NCBI GenBank assembly: GCA_009841725.1
Contig: VYGS01000076.1
Location: forward strand, 1 to 38,184
Source: Gammaproteobacteria bacterium
GTDB taxonomy: Bacteria > Pseudomonadota > Gammaproteobacteria > Arenicellales > Poriferihabitantaceae
DNA length: 38,184 nucleotides
Direction: 5' to 3'
The first letter of the stretch is position 1, and each line of letters starts with the position of its first letter. The notes beneath the pieces are model-generated. The model saw only the letters and a list, made by a program, of their open reading frames with translations. It was not told the origin of the DNA and ran no database searches. The position numbers and the translations under genes are program-made. Shown piece by piece: positions 33,198 to 38,184 of the stretch.

Positions 33198-34355
33198 CTA
33201 CTCTTCCAGAAACTCCAGGATGGCGGCACGGTCTGCGTCGCATGCGGGAATTGCGCCCCGAGTATCCGGATCGCCATAGTTCGAGAACTTGACCGGATTG
33301 CCGGGCATCCTGAAGACCAGGCCCCGCTCGCCCTTCGCCGTCACGATCATGTTTCTCGACAGCACCTGCGGGTCTTCGACGACGTCCCGCACATTGTTGA
33401 TCGGCCCGCAGGGAATGCCATTGGAATTGAACAGCTCCAGCCACTGCTCCATGGTTTTCCCGGAGAGCGCCTGCTCAAGCTCGGCGTACAGGCTTTCATG
33501 ATGGTCGGTCCGGCCGCCGTTCGTGGCATAGCGTTCATCCGCCGACAGGTCTTCCCTGTCGATCAGCGTACAAAGGCGCCTGAACATGGCGTCGTTGCCA
33601 ACGGCCAGCACCAGATACTCGCCGGTGCGGGTCCGCAAGCCGGAAAAGGGGGTGATGGAGGGATGCCGCATCCCCAGCGGCCCGGGAATCCGGCCGTCCG
33701 CAAAATATCGACCTATCGCATTTTCAAGGATGGCGACCTGGCAATCGAGCATGGCCACATCCACCTTCGTGCCGCGGCCGGTGACTTCGCGATCGTACAA
33801 GGCGGCCAGAACCCCGGACAAGCCGAAAAGTGCCGCCGTGATATCGCCCAGAGACGTCCCGACCCGAACCGGACTTTCGCCGGCGTGTCCCGTCAGACTC
33901 ATGATCCCGCCCATGGCCTGCACCACCAGATCGTATGCCGGGCGGTCGCGGTACGGGCCGGTATGTCCGAATCCAGACACCGCCGCATAGATCAGCCGGG
34001 AGTTCATTTCGTGCAGACTCTCCCAGCCCAGATCCAGTTTTTCCATGGTGCCGGGCTTGAAGTTTTCGACCAGGACATCCGCCTTTCTGACCAGCCGCAA
34101 GAACAGATCCCGGTCTTCCTTCTCCTTGAGATTCAGGGCGATGCTCTGCTTGCCCCGGTTGATGCCGGCAAAATAGGCAGACTGGCCCTCGACGAATGGC
34201 CCGAAATGCCGGGCATCGTCCCCGGTGCCGGGAACCTCGACCTTGATCACCCTGGCCCCCATTTCCGCCAGCATCATGGTCAGATAGGGGCCCGCCAGCA
34301 CCCGGGTCAAGTCGACCGTCACGATTCCGTCCAGTGGCGCTTTTCGGTCCGACAT
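33198..34355 (-). CDS. CaiB/BaiF-type (class III) CoA-transferase
   Basis: 385 residues. It transfers CoA between acyl-CoA and carboxylic acids. Family features: N-terminal GIVTVDLTRVLAGPYLTMMLAEMGA and VIKVEVPGTGDDAR, the NRGKQSIALNL stretch, AYDLVVQAMGGIMSLTG, and RVGTSLGDITAALFG, where the Asp is the conserved catalytic residue. The C-terminal part has GIPCGPINNV and a typical FRMPGNPVKFS before the end. Substrates in the family range from formate and carnitine to aromatic or methylated acids; none can be named from sequence. It lies 20 bp after the Rieske oxygenase gene and is likely the last gene of the minus-strand catabolic operon. Confidence 0.9.
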   Translation of the reverse strand: MSDRKAPLDGIVTVDLTRVLAGPYLTMMLAEMGARVIKVEVPGTGDDARHFGPFVEGQSAYFAGINRGKQSIALNLKEKEDRDLFLRLVRKADVLVENFKPGTMEKLDLGWESLHEMNSRLIYAAVSGFGHTGPYRDRPAYDLVVQAMGGIMSLTGHAGESPVRVGTSLGDITAALFGLSGVLAALYDREVTGRGTKVDVAMLDCQVAILENAIGRYFADGRIPGPLGMRHPSITPFSGLRTRTGEYLVLAVGNDAMFRRLCTLIDREDLSADERYATNGGRTDHHESLYAELEQALSGKTMEQWLELFNSNGIPCGPINNVRDVVEDPQVLSRNMIVTAKGERGLVFRMPGNPVKFSNYGDPDTRGAIPACDADRAAILEFLEE

Positions 34356-34375
34356 GGGAATGTGTGCCCGAGCGA

Positions 34376-35395
34376 CTATCCGTCTTGATCCAGTGCGTTA
34401 CGGACACAGGACTGGAAAAAGATGGTCCCGCCTTCCCGCTCCGGAGACAATACCCCCCGTTCATAATATCCGGCCTCCAGGTTCTTCTGGACACGGCCGC
34501 AAATCTCGATGTCCTCGTCCATGACCCGGTTCGAAAATGTGACAGTCTCCTCCCGTTCCAGCGCGTCGACTTCAGGGAGAAACCAGAACCAGCGCTCGGT
34601 CCGGGACCGGCTGGGATCCAGCGGAACGACCCTCTCGATGTTGAAGCTGCTGTGGGAGAAGTGCAGCAACAGTCCGGGGAACTTGTATATCCAGTATCCC
34701 GGGCTTCCATCGGACAAGCTCGTCACCTCGAATCCGACATAGTTTCCGTCTGCATGGGCAGTGATACGGGTTTTTCCCGGTGCCAGCGACCGGTGCAGGC
34801 CGGGATGCACCGTGGCAAGATGGTACCCCTCGGCCGAATTGTCGCTGTAGTTTTTCCAGTTGGCCATGAATGTATTGCTGAGCCGGACATGAAATTCCAT
34901 CTCCCCGATCGCGGGAAACTGGCCGGCAACGCCGATGATCCCGCCGAGCCAGTCAGCCAGCCCGAGGCATTCGCGGTCCAGGCAGGCAAAAACCAGATTG
35001 TTCCATGTTTCGACACGAACCGGCGTGAGGCCGTATTGCGCCTTGTCGAGCGACTCGTCAAACCCGGGGGCGTTCAGGAGTTGTCCGCCCAGATCATAGT
35101 TCCAAGCATGGTATGGGCACGTGAAACGGGAGACCTTTCCGGACAGATTCGTGCAGACCGGCGAAGCCCTGTGCCGGCACAGGTTGAGAAAGCCGCGAAG
35201 ATCATTGGCGCGATCGCGGCAGATAAGAACCGACTGTCCTGAAATCTCTGCCGTCACGTACTGTCCCGATTCCTTCAATTCCTCGTCAGAACAGACAAAG
35301 GACCAGTTGCGCCTGAAGATCTTTTCTCGTTCCTCAAGAAAGATCTCCTGGCTGCAATACCAGCGGGAAGGCAGCGATTCCACCAGTTTCGACAT
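34376..35395 (-). CDS. Rieske-type ring/N-demethylating oxygenase, alpha subunit
   Basis: 339 residues. The N-terminal Rieske cluster domain has ligands Cys73-x-His75 and Cys93-x2-His96 (LCRHRASPV ... FTCPYHAWNYD). The catalytic domain has mononuclear-iron ligands in NYSDNSAEGYHLATVHPGLH (His192, His197), with the Glu of AEGYH just before the first His. A third Asp ligand is expected near the C-terminus (MDEDIEICGRVQKNLEAGYY). The fold is that of oxygenases such as the choline/carnitine and glycine-betaine demethylases and of aromatic dioxygenases; at 339 residues it is a little short but complete. No reductase or ferredoxin is adjacent; the 2Fe-2S/FAD reductase at 4.4-5.4 kb is a candidate partner. 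The desulfhydrase-like gene lies 39 bp upstream and the CoA-transferase gene 20 bp downstream. Confidence 0.9.
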   Translation of the reverse strand: MSKLVESLPSRWYCSQEIFLEEREKIFRRNWSFVCSDEELKESGQYVTAEISGQSVLICRDRANDLRGFLNLCRHRASPVCTNLSGKVSRFTCPYHAWNYDLGGQLLNAPGFDESLDKAQYGLTPVRVETWNNLVFACLDRECLGLADWLGGIIGVAGQFPAIGEMEFHVRLSNTFMANWKNYSDNSAEGYHLATVHPGLHRSLAPGKTRITAHADGNYVGFEVTSLSDGSPGYWIYKFPGLLLHFSHSSFNIERVVPLDPSRSRTERWFWFLPEVDALEREETVTFSNRVMDEDIEICGRVQKNLEAGYYERGVLSPEREGGTIFFQSCVRNALDQDG

Positions 35396-35434
35396 CAGAA
35401 TCCGGCCGATCCCCTACAGTCAGGCACGAAACCC

Positions 35435-36472
35435 CTACAGCTTCATGTCGTCCTGATAGGCGAAAAGGGCCGGGGTACCTCCAGTATGGATAAAAACGAC
35501 AGTCCTGCATTCGGACAATTCCCCGGATTCTATCATTGCAATCAGGGTTGCCAGCGCCTTACCGGAATAGACCGGATCGAGCAGCAGCCCTTCATGCGTT
35601 GCGGCCAACTCCACCGCGCCGGTCACCGATTCCGTCAGTTGACCGTATCCCGGAAAATAGGCCCGGTCGGAGACCCGGATATCCTGTTCGGTAACCATGC
35701 CTTCCCTGCCGATCATCTCGCACAGGTTGTTGCAGTGACCGAGTACCCTCGGCGCCTGCAGGTCGGCGGGACGACGAACACAGGCCCCCAGAACGGGAAT
35801 CCCGGAGCCCAGCAGGCGCAATCCCAGCAAGAGCCCGGAGTGCGTGATTCCGCTACCGGAGCCGACGAGGATCATATCCGGTTCAATCCCGGCGCTCTGG
35901 AATTGTCCGGTCAATTCAAGTGCCGCATCGGCATATCCGAAAGCGCCTTTCGGTTTCCTGACGGGCTTGAGCGGTATCACGTAGGGCTTGCGTCCCGAGG
36001 CGGCCAGCTCATCCGCCAGCGCCCGGACTCTCAGGTCCGCCTCCACCTCATCCTCGCCGTCAGGGCAGAAGCTGATATGGGCCCCAAACAGACCGGACAG
36101 CATGCGGTTCCCGGAACGATGGTAAAGCTCGGACTTGCCCGGAACTCGATCTTCCAGCTGGATATGGCACTCCAGCCCCAGCTTGCCTGCTGCGGCAGCG
36201 AGCGTGCGCATGAAATTTGACTGGATTGCTCCGGTGCTGAGTACCGTGTCGCACCCCTTCGAGAGAGCGTCTCCGAGATAGTACTCGAGCTGCCTGACCT
36301 TGTTGCCCCCGAATCCGAGTCCCGTGCAGTCATCGCGCTTGACATAAAGCTGCAGGGGCTCAAACCGGCTGGACAGCCTTGGCATGAACTCCAGCGGCGT
36401 CGGCACGTGTCCCAGTCGAACCTTGGGATAGGACGCCAACTCCGGCAAGGGCGAATGCGTCAACTCATGCAT
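35435..36472 (-). CDS. D-cysteine desulfhydrase/ACC deaminase-family PLP enzyme
   Basis: 345 residues, PLP fold type II. The Schiff-base Lys lies in LGFGGNKVRQLEYYL (Lys58). Next to it are CDTVLSTGAIQSNFMRTLAAA, the phosphate-binding GSGSGITHSGLLLG and a C-terminal FIHTGGTPALFAY, all typical of the YedO/DcyD-ACC deaminase group. Possible substrates include D-cysteine, 1-aminocyclopropane-1-carboxylate and cysteate-like sulfonates; the choice cannot be made from motifs alone. It sits between the ETF genes (66 bp upstream) and the Rieske gene (39 bp downstream), so it is likely cotranscribed with them. A beta-elimination step would release ammonia and a 2-oxoacid. Confidence 0.88.
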   Translation of the reverse strand: MHELTHSPLPELASYPKVRLGHVPTPLEFMPRLSSRFEPLQLYVKRDDCTGLGFGGNKVRQLEYYLGDALSKGCDTVLSTGAIQSNFMRTLAAAAGKLGLECHIQLEDRVPGKSELYHRSGNRMLSGLFGAHISFCPDGEDEVEADLRVRALADELAASGRKPYVIPLKPVRKPKGAFGYADAALELTGQFQSAGIEPDMILVGSGSGITHSGLLLGLRLLGSGIPVLGACVRRPADLQAPRVLGHCNNLCEMIGREGMVTEQDIRVSDRAYFPGYGQLTESVTGAVELAATHEGLLLDPVYSGKALATLIAMIESGELSECRTVVFIHTGGTPALFAYQDDMKL

Positions 36473-36511
36473 GCGTCGCGCGACCAGGCCATTGGCCGCA
36501 TTGAAACCCGA

Positions 36512-36525
36512 GACGGATCTCCGTC
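36512..36525. repeat. short perfect inverted repeat between etfA and the PLP enzyme gene
   Basis: On the minus strand GACGG-AGAT-CCGTC, a 5 bp stem with a 4-base loop that can extend to GACGGA/TCCGTC. It lies between the etfA stop and the next start, and a short GGGTTTC follows it. It could be a weak terminator or an mRNA-stabilising stem. Confidence 0.3.
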
Positions 36526-36538
36526 CGCGGCCTGTGTT

Positions 36539-37474
36539 TCAGGATTCGAGCTCGGCATTCAGTTGCGGTATCGCGGTGAACAGGTCCTCGTTCCAGCCGT
36601 AATCGGAAACCTGGAAGATCGGCGCATCCTCGTCGGTGTTGATGGCGACGATGATCTTCGAATCCTTCATGCCGGCCAGATGCTGGATCGCGCCTGAAAT
36701 TCCGACAGCGATATACAGATCCGGCGCAACCACCTTTCCGGTTTGCCCGACCTGATAGTCGTTCGGAACGAAACCGGCATCCACCGCCGCCCGTGAAGCG
36801 CCCACGGCGCCACCCAGCCTGTCTGCCAGCGATTCGAGCATCCCGAAATTCTCGCCGCTTTTCATGCCGCGCCCGCCGGAAACCACGACCTTGGCCGAGG
36901 TCAGTTCCGGACGCTCGCTTGCGCTCAGCATTTGCTCCATGAACTGCAGATGGCCATTGGCGCCGGGTGATTCCACGGATTCCACAGTCGCGCTGCCGCC
37001 CTCGTTCGGTGCCGACTCGAAAGCGGTGGCTCTAACGGTGATCATCTTGAGCGGGTCGGCCGATCTGACCTTGGCCAATGCGTTGCCGGCGTAGATGGGC
37101 CGCACGAAGGTGTCCGCATCGACGATCTCGCTGATGTCGGAGATCGCCTGCACGTCACACAGTGCGGCGACATAAGGAATCAATGCCTTACCGAATGTGG
37201 TGGCCGGAGCCATCACATGGGTGTAGTGGCCGGAAAGCGACTCGATCAGGGCGGCGACATTTTCAGTGACATGATGCTCATGGTCGGGACTGTCGCAGCA
37301 AAGTACCCGATCGACACCCGCGATGGCCGACGCCGACTGCGCCAGATCCGAACAATCGTGCCCCGTCACCAACAGATCGACCTTGCCGCCGATCTGTCCG
37401 GCGGCGGTCACGGTGTTGAGGGTCGAGAGGGCCAGTGCGTTCTTGTCGCACTCTGCAATAACAAGGATGCTCAT
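36539..37474 (-). CDS. etfA: electron transfer flavoprotein alpha subunit
   Basis: 311 residues, FixB/EtfA. The N-terminal domain opens with [17 protein letters not shown]. The FAD-binding C-terminal domain shows [44 protein letters not shown] (in parts), the [21 protein letters not shown] signature and [16 protein letters not shown]. It forms a heterodimer with EtfB, carries FAD, and passes electrons from acyl-CoA and N-methylglycine dehydrogenases to ETF:quinone oxidoreductase. Its ATG directly follows the etfB stop codon (no spacer), so the two are translationally coupled. In the window its plausible electron donors are the DMGDH-like flavoprotein and unknown acyl-CoA dehydrogenases. Confidence 0.96.
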   Translation of the reverse strand: MSILVIAECDKNALALSTLNTVTAAGQIGGKVDLLVTGHDCSDLAQSASAIAGVDRVLCCDSPDHEHHVTENVAALIESLSGHYTHVMAPATTFGKALIPYVAALCDVQAISDISEIVDADTFVRPIYAGNALAKVRSADPLKMITVRATAFESAPNEGGSATVESVESPGANGHLQFMEQMLSASERPELTSAKVVVSGGRGMKSGENFGMLESLADRLGGAVGASRAAVDAGFVPNDYQVGQTGKVVAPDLYIAVGISGAIQHLAGMKDSKIIVAINTDEDAPIFQVSDYGWNEDLFTAIPQLNAELES

Positions 37475-38184
37475 CTAGATCACCTTCGCTTCGTTTCTCA
37501 GTTTGTCAACCAGTTCGGACGCGCCGGACACCATGACACCCGCTTCCCGGGCCGGAGGCTCGTTGACCTCGACGATTTCAACTCGCCTGGACACATCGAC
37601 TCCGAGATCGCCGGGGTTCAGCGTTTCGATCGGTTTCTTCTTCGCCTTCATGATATTCGGCAAGGAGGCATAGCGGGGTTCGTTGAGACGCAGATCGGCG
37701 GTCACCACAGCCGGCGCACTCAATTGCAGTTTCTCAAGGCCGGCATCGATTTCCCGGACGATTTCAAAACCGGCGTCGTTGACGGAAATGCTCGAGATGT
37801 AGCTTCCCAGTGGCCAGCCCAGCAAGGCCGCGAGCATCTGTCCGGTCTGGTTGTTGTCGTCGTCGATCGACTGCTTGCCGAGCACCACCAGTCCGATGGA
37901 TTCCTTCTCGACAAGTTTCTTGAGAATCTTCGCAAGCGCAAGAGGTTCCGGAGACGCATCGCACATCACGTGAATGCCCCGATCCGCCCCTATTGCCAGA
38001 CCGGTTCTCATGGTTTCGACGCATTTTTCCGGGCCAATCGAGGCGACGATGATTTCGTCCGCACTGCCAGCCTCCCTGAGCCGCAATGCTTCCTCGACAG
38101 CGATCTCGCAAAATGGGTTCATCGACATCATGATATTGGCGGGTTCAACCTCGGAACGGTCGACTTTGACACGAAACCGGAAAC
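37475..38184 (-). CDS. etfB: electron transfer flavoprotein beta subunit, 5' end outside window
   Basis: FixA/EtfB, the AMP-binding partner of EtfA. The frame runs past the window edge: the residues before the internal ATG at 38131 read FRFRVKVDRSEVEPANIMMS, matching the N-terminal strand region of EtfB before the conserved MNPFCEIAVEEALRLREAG. Other family parts seen are EIIVASIGPEKCVETMRTGLAIGADRGIHV (in parts), LVVLGKQSIDDDNNQTGQMLAALL and a C-terminal ADLRLNEPRYASLPNIMKAKKKP, the EtfB signature. Only the first 20-25 residues should be missing. It is the first gene of the minus-strand etfB-etfA-PLP enzyme-Rieske-CoA-transferase series visible here. Confidence 0.95.
   Translation of the reverse strand, partial: FRFRVKVDRSEVEPANIMMSMNPFCEIAVEEALRLREAGSADEIIVASIGPEKCVETMRTGLAIGADRGIHVMCDASPEPLALAKILKKLVEKESIGLVVLGKQSIDDDNNQTGQMLAALLGWPLGSYISSISVNDAGFEIVREIDAGLEKLQLSAPAVVTADLRLNEPRYASLPNIMKAKKKPIETLNPGDLGVDVSRRVEIVEVNEPPAREAGVMVSGASELVDKLRNEAKVI

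Overview
The window looks like a chromosomal segment of a GC-rich gammaproteobacterium. The best taxonomic marker is a clear RhlB-type DEAD-box helicase at the left edge, a gammaproteobacterial family. The general metabolic style (ETF-linked demethylating dehydrogenase, Rieske oxygenase, arginine transaminase-type genes, malonyl-CoA decarboxylase, many small-molecule oxidoreductases) suits a heterotroph living on amino acids and methylated nitrogen compounds. I cannot name a species or genus. No rRNA, tRNA, CRISPR array, prophage or intact insertion sequence was seen.

Layout. 1-5.4 kb: partial rhlB, an outer-membrane barrel protein, a BON-repeat protein, mutM, and, behind a good sigma70 promoter, a 2Fe-2S/FAD reductase. 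5.4-8.9 kb: a glutamine-synthetase-family ligase with a GhrA-like 2-hydroxyacid dehydrogenase, then a secreted HNH/Excalibur nuclease. 8.99-10.0 kb: an AT-richer island with a PemK/MazF toxin gene broken by one in-frame TGA, followed by about 630 bp without a convincing gene but with several inverted repeats. 10.0-16.1 kb: a beta-hydroxyacid dehydrogenase, a LOG-family phosphoribohydrolase, a dimethylglycine/sarcosine-dehydrogenase-like flavoprotein cotranscribed with an AruH-like aminotransferase, and an unknown acidic-tailed protein.

16.5-24.8 kb is the most unusual part: seven genes on the + strand with overlaps or gaps of at most 26 bp. They encode a two-TM extracytoplasmic sensor with no output domain, a sensor-HAMP-MFS transporter fusion, an orphan ABC-type substrate-binding lipoprotein-like/secreted protein, a membrane HAMP-SpoIIE (PP2C) phosphatase, an RsbW-type ATPase/kinase, an alpha/beta hydrolase, and a histidine-phosphatase-fold protein that lacks its second catalytic histidine. 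A stand-alone STAS protein (27.3 kb, opposite strand, next to amtB) is the only anti-sigma-antagonist candidate in the window. Together they suggest a partner-switching signalling module built around a transporter-like receptor.

24.9-30.4 kb: malonyl-CoA decarboxylase flanked by two gene remnants (C-terminal znuA, N-terminal phytanoyl-CoA-dioxygenase-like), the STAS gene, amtB with a structured leader, and an exported protein of unknown function. 30.5-33.1 kb: an AruI-like TPP decarboxylase, the logical next enzyme after the AruH-like aminotransferase 15 kb away, and an EamA exporter. 33.2-38.2 kb (minus strand): etfB-etfA, a D-cysteine desulfhydrase/ACC-deaminase-family PLP enzyme, a Rieske oxygenase and a CaiB-type CoA-transferase, probably a catabolic operon; its ETF could also serve the DMGDH-like flavoprotein.
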